Assembly: GCA_014268975.2 (NCBI GenBank)
Contig: CP077096.1
Coordinates: forward strand, 2,068,501 to 2,132,500
Direction: 5' to 3'
DNA: 64,000 bases
DNA from: Pseudomonas wayambapalatensis
GTDB lineage: Bacteria > Pseudomonadota > Gammaproteobacteria > Pseudomonadales > Pseudomonadaceae
A program made the position numbers and the translations under genes. Positions 16,613 through 25,338 of the stretch are shown piece by piece (within the stretch, counting starts at the first letter, position 1; every line of letters begins with the position of its first letter). Below the pieces are notes generated by a model. The model was not told the origin of the DNA. It saw only the letters and a program-made list of their open reading frames with translations, and made no database searches.

Positions 16613-17221
16613 TTGGACAAGTATGGTGTCGGACAGGACGCCTACTGTTATCCCGGTACGGTCGTCCTGTGCAATCTGCTTGATCTTCGTGATGATTCAG
16701 CGCTTGCCAGGGCCGAGCGGGACTTTTCCGAGCTCGCTGCCAGTCAGCTCCCATTCGAGCTCCCTCCTTACGATCTTCCCTATCTCCAGAGGCTTCATCG
16801 CGCGCTTTTTCAGGATATCTATGCGTGGGCTGGAGAAATTCGCACGCTCGATATTTCCAAAGGCGGCACACGTTTCTGCAATGTGAGCCGCATTGAAGCC
16901 GAAGCTTCAAAAGTATTCCGCAGCCTTGCACAGCAAGGTTGGTATGAGGGCTATTCGCGTGCGGATCTGGTTCACGCTGTGGCAGAAAGCTTTGGCGATT
17001 TGAACATGGTCCATCCGTTTCGCGAGGGAAATGGGCGAGCTCAGCGGATTCTTTACGAACATGTGATCTTGAACGCGGGTTTTGAAATCGATTGGTGGTC
17101 GGTCGAGCCTGATGAGTGGGTGGCTGCGAACATAGCGGCAGTTGTTTGCGATTATTCGCCTCTGGAAGCGGTTTTCGACAGGTGCATCGGGCGGACCGTC
17201 ATCGGCTTGTCGCCGGTTTAG
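16613..17221 (+). CDS. ficT: Fic-domain AMPylating toxin
   Basis: 202 residues, typical of FicT. The catalytic motif HxFx[D/E]GNGRxxR is complete: His134-PFREGNGRAQR145. The flap (FDISK-like, here TLDISKGGTRFCN) covers the target-binding side. FicT toxins of this type AMPylate DNA gyrase and topoisomerase IV and stop growth unless bound by FicA. The gene begins with TTG immediately after the ficA stop; no ATG or GTG exists in frame before the conserved YCYPGT segment, which supports the TTG. The pair sits between fds and an ABC exporter and belongs to neither operon. Confidence 0.88.
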   Translation: MDKYGVGQDAYCYPGTVVLCNLLDLRDDSALARAERDFSELAASQLPFELPPYDLPYLQRLHRALFQDIYAWAGEIRTLDISKGGTRFCNVSRIEAEASKVFRSLAQQGWYEGYSRADLVHAVAESFGDLNMVHPFREGNGRAQRILYEHVILNAGFEIDWWSVEPDEWVAANIAAVVCDYSPLEAVFDRCIGRTVIGLSPV

Positions 17222-17315
17222 CGTTCATGGCGACGCCCAACATGAAACCTCCGTCATCTTCGCCAACCTCGCCCGGTGCTAGGCTCGAGTAAATACTCGC
17301 CACGGAAACCCCACC

Positions 17316-19127
17316 ATGGAAATGAACTGGCACCAGGCCCTGCAAGAGAGCCTGAGCTGGCTTGCAGTCGCTTCATTGATCACACTTGTCGGCTTCACCG
17401 CCGCCGCTTTCCTGGCGGTGCGCTTCACCCGCTGGGGCCAGCAGTTCTGGCAGTTGGCGGGTGAGTACTTCAGTTTCAGGCGCAGCTGGCGCCCGCTGCT
17501 CGTTTTTGCACTGTTGTTGTTCCTGGCGCTGTTCTCGGTGCGCATGAACGTGCTGTTCTCGTTCTGGTACAACGGTTTCTATAGCGCCCTGCAAGGCCTG
17601 GACCAGACGGCGTTCTGGTACCTGCTTGGGGTATTCGCGGTACTGGCAACCATTCATGTGCTGCGTTCACTGTTCAACTACTACGTCACCCAGTCGTTCA
17701 ACATCCACTGGCGGGTCTGGCTGACCGAGCGCCTGACTGCCGACTGGATGCATGGCGATGCCTACTACCGCGGGCAATTCTTAGATGAGCCGGTGGACAA
17801 CCCTGACCAACGTATCGAACTGGACGTCAACGCCTTCGTTACCGGCTCGGTGTCGCTGGCCCTCGGGGCAGTGAGTGCGTTGGTCTCGCTGGTGGCGTTC
17901 ACCGGCATTCTCTGGGGGCTGTCGGCACCACTGGCGGTTGCCGGGGTGGAGGTGCCGCGGGCGATGGTGTTTGCGGTCTATGTCTATGTGCTCATCGCCA
18001 CCTGGATCGCTTTCCGCCTCGGGCGGCCGTTGATTCGCCTGAATTTCCTCAACGAAAAGCTCACGGCGAACTTTCGCTACGCACTGATGCGCTTGCGCGA
18101 GAATGCCGAGAACATTGCCTTCTACCAGGGCGCGCAGGTCGAGCGGGGCACGTTGCTCGGGCGCTTCTTCGCCTTGATCGGCAATGTCTGGGCGTTGGTC
18201 TGGCGGAGCCTGAAGTTCAATGGTTTCAACCTGGGTGTCAGCCAGGTCGCGGTGGTGTTCCCGTTCATCCTGCAGGCGCCGCGTTTCTTCAGCGGAGCGA
18301 TCAAGCTGGGTGATGTGATGCAGACGTCGCAGGCGTTCGGACAAGTGCAGGATTCGTTGTCGTTTTTCCGTGAGTCCTACGACACCTTTGCCAGCTACCG
18401 CGCGACCCTCGATCGTCTCACCGGTTTTCTCGATGCCAACCACCAGGCCAGCGAGCTACCGCACGTGGCTACCCGCGAGCTGCCGCGGGCCTTGGATATC
18501 GCTGGCCTGCAGGTGCTGCGCCCGGATGGCCACCGCTTGATTGCCGACCTGAGCCTGAAGCTGCAGGCCGGGCAGGCCTTGCTAATCAAGGGGCCTTCGG
18601 GCAGCGGCAAGACCACGCTGCTTCGGGCCCTGGCGGGATTGTGGCCTTATGCAGAAGGGGCGGTCGCGCGGCCGTTGGGTGAGCAGGCGCTGTTCCTGTC
18701 GCAGCGGCCGTACCTGCCGTTGGGGGATCTGCGCACCGCCATCGCCTACCCGGCCCAGGTCGGCCAGGAGCAGGATGCGCGGATGCAACAGGCATTGCGG
18801 CAAGTGAACCTGGCGCATCTGGCCGAGCGCCTCGAGGAAAGCCGCGACTGGACGCGCATCCTGTCGATCGGCGAGCAGCAGCGCCTGGCGTTTGCGCGAG
18901 TATTGTTCAACCAGCCGCATGTGGTGTTCCTCGACGAGTCCACCTCGGCGATGGATGAAGGCTTGGAACATGCCTTGTATTCGCTGCTGCGCAACGAAAT
19001 GCCGGAAACCTTGCTGGTGAGTGTCGGGCATCGCAGCACGCTGGCCGGGTTCCACAGCCACCGGCTGGAGGTCGATGGCCAGGGTGGATGGGCGTTGTTC
19101 GAGCAGGACGCGGTGGTGCTGTCCTGA
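17316..19127 (+). CDS. ABC transporter, fused permease/ATPase of the SbmA/BacA (YddA) type
   Basis: 603 residues. The N-terminal 400 residues form a SbmA/BacA-like membrane domain with helices near 18-38, 60-80, 105-125, 172-192 and 200-230, and the motif PVDNPDQRIELDV typical of this branch. The ATPase follows: Walker A GPSGSGKTTLLRAL, Q-loop LSQRPYLPLGDLR, signature LSIGEQQRLAFAR, Walker B VVFLDESTSAMDE and the H-loop SVGHRSTL. Relatives transport peptides or vitamin B12-like or acyl molecules; the cargo here is unknown. Single gene closed by a strong terminator. Confidence 0.88.
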   Translation: MEMNWHQALQESLSWLAVASLITLVGFTAAAFLAVRFTRWGQQFWQLAGEYFSFRRSWRPLLVFALLLFLALFSVRMNVLFSFWYNGFYSALQGLDQTAFWYLLGVFAVLATIHVLRSLFNYYVTQSFNIHWRVWLTERLTADWMHGDAYYRGQFLDEPVDNPDQRIELDVNAFVTGSVSLALGAVSALVSLVAFTGILWGLSAPLAVAGVEVPRAMVFAVYVYVLIATWIAFRLGRPLIRLNFLNEKLTANFRYALMRLRENAENIAFYQGAQVERGTLLGRFFALIGNVWALVWRSLKFNGFNLGVSQVAVVFPFILQAPRFFSGAIKLGDVMQTSQAFGQVQDSLSFFRESYDTFASYRATLDRLTGFLDANHQASELPHVATRELPRALDIAGLQVLRPDGHRLIADLSLKLQAGQALLIKGPSGSGKTTLLRALAGLWPYAEGAVARPLGEQALFLSQRPYLPLGDLRTAIAYPAQVGQEQDARMQQALRQVNLAHLAERLEESRDWTRILSIGEQQRLAFARVLFNQPHVVFLDESTSAMDEGLEHALYSLLRNEMPETLLVSVGHRSTLAGFHSHRLEVDGQGGWALFEQDAVVLS

Positions 19128-19143
19128 GCATCAGCCGTAGACG

Positions 19144-19179
19144 AAAAAGCCCCCTGGCATCGCTGCCAGGGGGCTTTTT
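19144..19179. terminator. Bidirectional intrinsic terminator
   Basis: AAAAAGCCCCCTGGCA / TGCCAGGGGGCTTTTT stem with a short loop, between the convergent ABC exporter and ETF-QO genes. It works for both strands. Confidence 0.93.
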
Positions 19180-19194
19180 CATATGGCGCAGGCC

Positions 19195-20859
19195 TTACAT
19201 GTTGGGGTAGTTAGGGCCGCCGGCACCTTCTGGGGTGACCCAGGTGATGTTCTGCGACGGATCCTTGATGTCGCAGGTCTTGCAGTGCACGCAGTTCTGC
19301 GCGTTGATCTGGAAGCGCTTGCTGCCGTCTTCCTGGGTGACCACCTCGTAGACACCGGCCGGGCAGTAACGCTGCGCGGGTTCGTCGTACAGCGGCAGGT
19401 TGGTGGCGATCGGCACGTTCGGATCGGTCAGCTTCAAGTGGCAGGGTTGCTCTTCTTCATGGTTGGTGCTGGAGAGGAACACCGAGCTGAGTTTGTCGAA
19501 GCTGAGCTTGCCGTCGGGCTTGGGGTAGTCGATCTTCTTGGCGTCGGCGGCCAGCTTCAGGCAGGCGTAGTCCGGCTTGGTGTCGTGCAGGGTGAAGGGC
19601 AGCTTGCCGCCGAACCAGTTCTGGTCGATATAGTTGAACGCTGCTCCGAACAGCGGGCCGAACTTGTGCATGGCCGGGCCGAAGTTGCGGCTGGCGTACA
19701 GCTCCTCATACAGCCAGCTGGCCTTGAATGCCTCGACGTAGCTGTTGAGGGCGTCGCCGCCTTCGCTGCCGGCGAACAGGGCGTCGGCCACTGCATCGGC
19801 GGCCAGCATGCCGGACTTCATTGCAGTGTGGCTGCCCTTGATCTTGGCGAAGTTCAAGGTGCCCAGATCGCAACCGATCAGCGCGCCACCGTTGAACACC
19901 ATCTTCGGCAGCGAGTTCAGGCCGCCCTTGCAGATGGCGCGGGCGCCGTAGCTGATGCGCTTGCCGCCTTCCAGATATTGGCTGATCACCGGGTGGTGCT
20001 TCAGGCGCTGGAACTCGTCGAACGGCGACAGGTAAGGGTTGGCATAGGAGAGGTCGACGATCAGGCCGACCACCACCTGGTTGTTCTCCAGGTGATAGAG
20101 GAACGAGCCGCCGGTGTTCTCGGCGCTGACTACATCCAGCGGCCAGCCGGCGGTGTGCACCACCAGGCCCTGTTCGTGCTTGCTCGGGTCGATCTCCCAG
20201 ATTTCCTTGATGCCGATACCGTAGTGCTGCACATCGGCTTCGCTGTCCAGGTCGAAGCGCTTGATCAGCTGCTTGCCAATGTGGCCGCGGCAACCTTCGG
20301 CGAACAGCGTGTACTTGGCGCGCAGCTCCATGCCGGGGGTGTATAGGCCGTCCTTGGGCTGACCTTCGCGGTCGACACCCAGGTCGCCGGTGACGATGCC
20401 ACGGACCACGCCGTTTTCGTCGAACAGCGCTTCCTGGGCGGCGAAGCCGGGATAGATTTCCACGCCCAGGTTCTCGGCCTGCTGGGCCAGCCAGCGGCAC
20501 AGGTTGCCCAGCGAGATGATGTAGTTGCCCTGGTTGTGCATGGTCTTGGGCACGAACAGGTCCGGCACCTTGACCGAACTGCCCTGGTCCTTGAGCACAT
20601 AGATGTCGTCGCGCTTGACCTCGGTGTTCAGCGGCGCGCCGAGTTCTTTCCAGTCGGGGAACAGCTCGTTCAGCGCGCGGGGTTCGAAGACCGCACCGGA
20701 GAGGATGTGGGCGCCGACCTCGGAGCCTTTCTCGACCACGCAGACGCTGATCTCGTTACCGGCTTCGGCGGCCTTCTGCTTCAGGCGGCAGGCGGCAGAC
20801 AGGCCCGCCGGGCCTGCGCCGACGATGACCACGTCGAATTCCATGTATTCGCGTTCCAC
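19195..20859 (-). CDS. Electron transfer flavoprotein-ubiquinone oxidoreductase (ETF-QO)
   Basis: 554 residues. Inner-membrane-associated flavoprotein that takes electrons from reduced ETF (from acyl-CoA and other dehydrogenases) to ubiquinone. The FAD site is FDVVIVGAGPAGLSAACRL near the N-terminus. A [4Fe-4S] ferredoxin-like C-terminus carries CPAGVYEV and CVHCKTCDIKDP. I chose the GTG at 20859 because AGGAGA stands 6 bp before it and VEREYMEFD matches homologues; a TTG 18 bp upstream lies in front of that binding site. Divergent from etfBA, its electron donor, with a PsrA-like site between. Confidence 0.95.
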   Translation of the reverse strand: MEREYMEFDVVIVGAGPAGLSAACRLKQKAAEAGNEISVCVVEKGSEVGAHILSGAVFEPRALNELFPDWKELGAPLNTEVKRDDIYVLKDQGSSVKVPDLFVPKTMHNQGNYIISLGNLCRWLAQQAENLGVEIYPGFAAQEALFDENGVVRGIVTGDLGVDREGQPKDGLYTPGMELRAKYTLFAEGCRGHIGKQLIKRFDLDSEADVQHYGIGIKEIWEIDPSKHEQGLVVHTAGWPLDVVSAENTGGSFLYHLENNQVVVGLIVDLSYANPYLSPFDEFQRLKHHPVISQYLEGGKRISYGARAICKGGLNSLPKMVFNGGALIGCDLGTLNFAKIKGSHTAMKSGMLAADAVADALFAGSEGGDALNSYVEAFKASWLYEELYASRNFGPAMHKFGPLFGAAFNYIDQNWFGGKLPFTLHDTKPDYACLKLAADAKKIDYPKPDGKLSFDKLSSVFLSSTNHEEEQPCHLKLTDPNVPIATNLPLYDEPAQRYCPAGVYEVVTQEDGSKRFQINAQNCVHCKTCDIKDPSQNITWVTPEGAGGPNYPNM

Positions 20860-21011
20860 AGGTTCTCTCCTACTCAAGGCTCATCGCGTTGCTTGTCTTA
20901 TGGGTGTCGGATGCCCGCTCACGGTCGGGGCAGCTGTAGCCGTGCCGGTGGCGGACTACACCGTTTTGTCTTGGCCGCGCATTATATCTACACCACTTGG
21001 CGGGTCCAATA

Positions 21012-21025
21012 CAAACGTTTGTTTG
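21012..21025. promoter_or_regulatory. PsrA-like operator in the ETF-QO / etfB intergenic region
   Basis: CAAAC-GTTT-GTTTG, which fits the PsrA consensus [G/C]AAAC-N2-4-GTTT[G/C]. PsrA is the Pseudomonas repressor of fatty acid oxidation genes and responds to long-chain fatty acids. The surrounding 540-bp gap (20860-21399) holds the divergent promoters; no gene is supported in it. Confidence 0.6.
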
Positions 21026-21399
21026 AATTTGCCGCAGCCCAGTAAAATCACAGGAGGGCGGCTGGAGGCTGGCCAATTTGCCGTATTGACCGGATTGGGT
21101 GTTACGGTCAAGATACGAGCGGTTTTACGCTCGCCGTAGGCTGACCGTCGGGCGCAGGTGCACCTCTAAAAACCAGGCGTAGAGCAGGGAATACAGGCCG
21201 AAACCCTTTTTGTAGTGGAGTCTACACGCCACGACAGGAAATGACCCGCGGGTTTTGCCCCGCCAGTCCGCACAGGACTGATCGGTCATGGCAAATTTCG
21301 CTCGACCCGGAACGTTTTCAGAGGTGTCCTTGTACCCACGCGCATTCGCCGGGCACGCCCCAGGCGACATTCTTTTCACCGGAGAGTAACGAGGAATCC

Positions 21400-22149
21400 A
21401 TGAAGGTTCTTGTAGCTGTCAAACGAGTGGTCGACTACAACGTCAAGGTTCGCGTCAAGGCGGACAACTCCGGCGTCGACCTTGCAAACGTCAAGATGTC
21501 CATGAACCCCTTCTGCGAAATCGCCGTGGAAGAAGCCGTACGCCTGAAAGAGAAGGGCGTTGCGACCGAAATCGTCGCCGTTGCCGTCGGCCCGACCGCT
21601 GCCCAGGAGCAACTGCGTACCGCCCTGGCACTGGGTGCCGATCGTGCCATTCTGGTCGAGACCGCCGAGGAGCTGAACTCCCTGGCCGTGGCCAAGGCGC
21701 TGAAGGCCATCGTCGATAAAGAGCAGCCACAGCTGGTCATCCTCGGCAAGCAGGCCATCGACAGTGACAACAACCAGACCGGCCAGATGCTGGCTGCGCT
21801 GACCGGCTACGCCCAGGGCACCTTCGCCTCCAAGGTCGAAGTGGCTGGCGACAAGCTGAACGTCACCCGCGAGATCGATGGCGGCCTGCAGACCGTCTCG
21901 CTGAACCTGCCGGCGATCGTCACCACCGACCTGCGCCTGAACGAGCCGCGCTACGCGTCGCTGCCGAACATCATGAAGGCCAAGAAGAAGCCGCTGGAGA
22001 CTGTGACTCCAGACGCGCTGGGCGTATCCACCGCCTCCACCACCAAGACCGTGAAAGTCGAAGCGCCTGCTGCACGCAGCGCCGGTATCAAGGTCAAGTC
22101 GGTGGCCGAACTGGTCGAGAAGCTGAAGAACGAAGCGAAGGTAATCTAA
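21400..22149 (+). CDS. etfB: Electron transfer flavoprotein beta subunit
   Basis: 249 residues, normal length. Binds AMP and pairs with EtfA to collect electrons from acyl-CoA dehydrogenases. The family signature [19 protein letters not shown] segment (here [18 protein letters not shown]) and [14 protein letters not shown] are present. The ATG at 21400 follows ACGAGGAA. The etfA start follows its stop directly. Confidence 0.96.
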   Translation: MKVLVAVKRVVDYNVKVRVKADNSGVDLANVKMSMNPFCEIAVEEAVRLKEKGVATEIVAVAVGPTAAQEQLRTALALGADRAILVETAEELNSLAVAKALKAIVDKEQPQLVILGKQAIDSDNNQTGQMLAALTGYAQGTFASKVEVAGDKLNVTREIDGGLQTVSLNLPAIVTTDLRLNEPRYASLPNIMKAKKKPLETVTPDALGVSTASTTKTVKVEAPAARSAGIKVKSVAELVEKLKNEAKVI

Positions 22150-23079
22150 ATGACTATCCTGGTTGTCGCTGAACACGAGAACGGTGCCGTTGCCCCGGCT
22201 ACCCTGAACACTGTCGCTGCTGCCGCCAAGATCGGTGGTGATGTGCACGTGCTGGTCGCAGGCCAGAACGTCGGTGGCGTCGCCGAGTCCGCTGCCAAGA
22301 TCGCGGGCGTTGCCAAGGTGCTGGTTGCGGACAACGCTGCCTACGCCCACGCCCTGCCTGAAAACGTAGCGCCCCTGATCGTCGAGCTGGCCAAGGGCTA
22401 CAGCCACGTGCTGGCTCCGGCCACCACCAACGGCAAGAACATCCTGCCACGCGTTGCTGCGCTGCTGGACGTCGACCAGATCTCCGAGATCGTCTCGGTC
22501 GAATCCGCCGACACCTTCAAGCGCCCGATCTATGCCGGTAACGCCATTGCCACCGTGCAATCGAGCGCTGCGGTCAAGGTCATCACCGTGCGTACCACCG
22601 GCTTCGACGCCGTGGCCGCCGAAGGTGGTTCGGCTGCGGTGGAAGCCGTGGCTGCTGCCCATGATGCTGGCAAGTCGGCCTTCGTCAACGAAGAGCTGGC
22701 CAAGTCCGATCGTCCCGAGCTGACCGCTGCCAAGATCGTCGTCTCCGGCGGCCGTGGCATGGGCAACGGTGACAACTTCAAGCACCTGTACGCCCTGGCC
22801 GACAAGCTCGGTGCTGCGGTCGGTGCTTCCCGTGCCGCCGTCGACGCGGGCTTCGTGCCGAACGACATGCAGGTCGGCCAGACCGGCAAGATCGTCGCGC
22901 CGCAGTTGTACATCGCCGTCGGTATCTCCGGCGCGATCCAGCACCTGGCGGGCATGAAGGACTCCAAGGTGATCGTCGCGATCAACAAGGACGAAGAAGC
23001 CCCGATCTTCCAGGTGGCCGACTACGGCCTGGTTGCCGACCTCTTCGAGGCGGTGCCGGAGCTGGAAAAGCTGGTCTGA
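22150..23079 (+). CDS. etfA: Electron transfer flavoprotein alpha subunit
   Basis: 309 residues. The C-terminal FAD domain has [32 protein letters not shown] and [16 protein letters not shown]. Transfers electrons to ETF-QO encoded on the opposite strand. Starts immediately after etfB and is followed by an intrinsic terminator. Confidence 0.96.
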   Translation: MTILVVAEHENGAVAPATLNTVAAAAKIGGDVHVLVAGQNVGGVAESAAKIAGVAKVLVADNAAYAHALPENVAPLIVELAKGYSHVLAPATTNGKNILPRVAALLDVDQISEIVSVESADTFKRPIYAGNAIATVQSSAAVKVITVRTTGFDAVAAEGGSAAVEAVAAAHDAGKSAFVNEELAKSDRPELTAAKIVVSGGRGMGNGDNFKHLYALADKLGAAVGASRAAVDAGFVPNDMQVGQTGKIVAPQLYIAVGISGAIQHLAGMKDSKVIVAINKDEEAPIFQVADYGLVADLFEAVPELEKLV

Positions 23080-23101
23080 TCCGAGCGCTTCACTTATAAA
23101 G

Positions 23102-23138
23102 AAGCCCGACCCTCGTAACAGGGGTCGGGCTTTTTTTT
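23102..23138 (+). terminator. Intrinsic terminator after etfBA
   Basis: Ten-base stem AGCCCGACCC / GGGTCGGGCT followed by eight T residues. Confidence 0.95.
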
Positions 23139-23162
23139 GCATGGCTGGCAAGGAGTAGGGTA

Positions 23163-23984
23163 ATGGCGTTTGGCAGAACGGGTCGGTTGCTGGCCTGCAT
23201 GGTGGCCTTGGCATCCTCGCAGGCGATGGCCGCCGGCAAATGTGAAAAGCTGGTGGCCACCGGCAGCCCGGATGCACCGCCGTACTCCTGGCAGGACCCG
23301 AAAGACTCTCGGCACCTGATCGGTGCCAACGTCGACCTGCTGCGTCAGGTGGCGGACGAGTTGGGGGTGCGGGTCGAGGTGCTGCATGCCGGGCGCCGCG
23401 AGCAGGCGCTGGAAGAGGTGCGCAGCGGGCGGATGGACCTGTTGCTGGACACGCCGATGCAAGTCGGCCAGTTGACCGCGCTGGACTACATCCATCCACC
23501 CCTGCAGCTCAACGAGTACTTGGTCTGGACCCGCCAGGACTCCACACTGGATTTCGACGGTCCGGCGGATCTGGCCCGCTATCAGGGCAGCCTTTCGGAG
23601 AAGGCCCGGCTGACCCCGGCGTTCGAAGCGTTCGCCAAGTCCCAGCTCAAGCTGGTGCCTGCGCAGAATCTTACCCAGGCCTTCCAGAAGCTGGTGCTGG
23701 GGCAGGTCGATTACGTATTGGCGGGGCGCTATTCGGGGATGGCCATGACCCAGAGCCTGGGCATGAGCAACGACCTTGTCGCGCGCGGCCTGCCAGTGGA
23801 TCGTCCGGGGCTGTACCTGGCTGTGTCGCACAATTCGGCCTGTAACGATGCCTGGCTGCGTGGGCAACTGGCTAAAAAGCTGACAGAATTGCCGATCTCT
23901 GGCGCCTCCGAGTCGGTGCTGCAGCGGAATGTGGAGCGCTGGAAAGCGCAGATGCAGATGACCGGGGACGCCCCCAAACAGTAG
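23163..23984 (+). CDS. Periplasmic substrate-binding protein (amino-acid type, SBP_bac_3)
   Basis: 273 residues with a signal peptide (about 1-23, cut after AMA). The fold resembles family 3 binding proteins: PPYSW near the N-terminus, VDLLRQVADELGVRVEVL, RSGRMDLLLDTPM and QKLVLGQVDYVLAGRY. There is no permease or ATPase next to it, so it may act as an orphan sensor or scavenger component. The downstream lipoprotein gene starts 9 bp later, so they are probably co-transcribed. Ligand unknown. Confidence 0.8.
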   Translation: MAFGRTGRLLACMVALASSQAMAAGKCEKLVATGSPDAPPYSWQDPKDSRHLIGANVDLLRQVADELGVRVEVLHAGRREQALEEVRSGRMDLLLDTPMQVGQLTALDYIHPPLQLNEYLVWTRQDSTLDFDGPADLARYQGSLSEKARLTPAFEAFAKSQLKLVPAQNLTQAFQKLVLGQVDYVLAGRYSGMAMTQSLGMSNDLVARGLPVDRPGLYLAVSHNSACNDAWLRGQLAKKLTELPISGASESVLQRNVERWKAQMQMTGDAPKQ

Positions 23985-23993
23985 GAAGAATGC

Positions 23994-24347
23994 GTGAGAA
24001 CCCAACCACTGATCCTGGTCCTGGCTTTTGCAGCCCTGGCCGGTTGTGCCAACGATCCGGCTCCTCATGAGCAGATGCGCCTGTCCGAGCAGGCGCTGGA
24101 GCAGGCCAAGGCTGTCGGCGCGACTGAGCAGGTCGAGGCGTTCAAGCTGGCCGAAGACAAGTTCGCTCGGGCCAAGACCAACATGGCCAGCGAAGATTTT
24201 CGTGATGCGCGCATGCGCGCCGAGCAGGCCGAGCTGGATGCACGCCTGGCCGAGGCTCAGGTGTTGACCCAGAAAAGCGAAGAGCAGTTGAAGGTGACCG
24301 AGTCGCGGATCAAGCGCCTGCGCAAGCAGCTGGAGGTACAGCCATGA
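23994..24347 (+). CDS. DUF4398 lipoprotein
   Basis: 117 residues beginning with GTG. Lipobox LAGC (Cys18) after a short hydrophobic signal, so it is probably anchored in the outer membrane. The rest is one long amphipathic helix rich in Ala, Glu and Lys, as in DUF4398 proteins. Overlaps the OmpA-type gene by 4 bp, which also carries a DUF4398-like N-terminal half. Function unknown, likely envelope related. Confidence 0.82.
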   Translation: MRTQPLILVLAFAALAGCANDPAPHEQMRLSEQALEQAKAVGATEQVEAFKLAEDKFARAKTNMASEDFRDARMRAEQAELDARLAEAQVLTQKSEEQLKVTESRIKRLRKQLEVQP

Positions 24348-25159
24348 GCCGTACATTCAAGCCCGGCGCCGCCTTGGTCGTGCTGGCGTTGGCCGTCGGC
24401 CTGCAGGGTTGCGCGAGCCAGCGCAGCGAGTCGGCGCTGGACGATGCCACGGCTGCGTTCCAGAAGGTCAAGGACAACTCCGACGTGCTGCGCAGTGCGC
24501 CGCGTGATGTGATCCGTGCAGGTGAGTCGCTGGCGCGAGCAGAGCGCCTGGCCAGTTATGTCGGCAGTGGCACTGACGTACGCCACTATGCCTACCTCAG
24601 CCAGCGCTACAGCGAGATCGCCCGCGAGCACGCCAATCTGGCGCTGAACCAGGAACGCCTGGCCAAGCTCGACCTGGAGCGCCAACGTCTGCAACTGGCG
24701 CTGCGTGAAGCGAAGCTGGCCAGCGTGCAGCAGCAGGGCAAGTGGGTCGAATCGCAGATCGCCGCACTGGCATCGGAGCAGGCCGACCGCGGCCTGGTGA
24801 TGACGCTTGGGGACGTGCTGTTCGATACCGGCGAAGCGGAACTCAAGAACTCCGCCAGTCGCGCGGTGCTCAAGCTGGTGCAGTTCCTGCAGCTCAATCC
24901 TCGCCGCGTGGTACGAATCGAGGGCTACACCGACAGCACCGGGGCGGCTGAAGACAACCTGAAGCTGTCCCGTGACCGCGCGCAGTCGGTGGCTGACATG
25001 CTGGTCGACCTGGGCATCGACGAGAAACGCATCGAGGTCCATGGGTATGGCGACCAGTACCCGGTCGAGGTCAACGCCTCGGAGCGGGGCAGGGCGCAGA
25101 ACCGCCGTGTGGAGATCGTGTTCTCCGATGAGAAGGGCAAGCTCGCGCCGCCGCGCTGA
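24344..25159 (+). CDS. OmpA-family lipoprotein with DUF4398-like helical region
   Basis: 271 residues. Lipobox LQGC (Cys23). Residues 30-150 are a long coiled-coil-like helical stretch similar to its upstream partner. The C-terminal OmpA domain (about 155-265) binds peptidoglycan: DVLFDTGEAELKNSA, RIEGYTDSTG, LSRDRAQSVADMLVDLG and GRAQNRRVEI are visible. It links the outer membrane to the cell wall. Confidence 0.88.
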   Translation: MSRTFKPGAALVVLALAVGLQGCASQRSESALDDATAAFQKVKDNSDVLRSAPRDVIRAGESLARAERLASYVGSGTDVRHYAYLSQRYSEIAREHANLALNQERLAKLDLERQRLQLALREAKLASVQQQGKWVESQIAALASEQADRGLVMTLGDVLFDTGEAELKNSASRAVLKLVQFLQLNPRRVVRIEGYTDSTGAAEDNLKLSRDRAQSVADMLVDLGIDEKRIEVHGYGDQYPVEVNASERGRAQNRRVEIVFSDEKGKLAPPR

Positions 25160-25338
25160 GGGCTGTTCGGGTGCTGCCTGGCACCCGTGCTGACGGTTCG
25201 TCTGTTCGCCGCTGTCAAGCAAGTGTAATGTCGACTATTCTCGGAACTGTCCCAGTACACTTTGCAACTGTTACGGTATTCTGTCTCGACTGTGAGTCGT
25301 ACAAGAACAACGAACCCGTCCGCGCTTCGAGAATCACC

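Noticed and set aside
19183..20346. Plus-strand frame opposite ETF-QO
   Set aside because: Shadow of the ETF-QO gene; no ribosome-binding site and no motif.
21376..23499. Open frame of about 700 codons on the minus strand
   Set aside because: Antisense to etfBA; Gly/Asp/Val-rich shadow translation with no domain.
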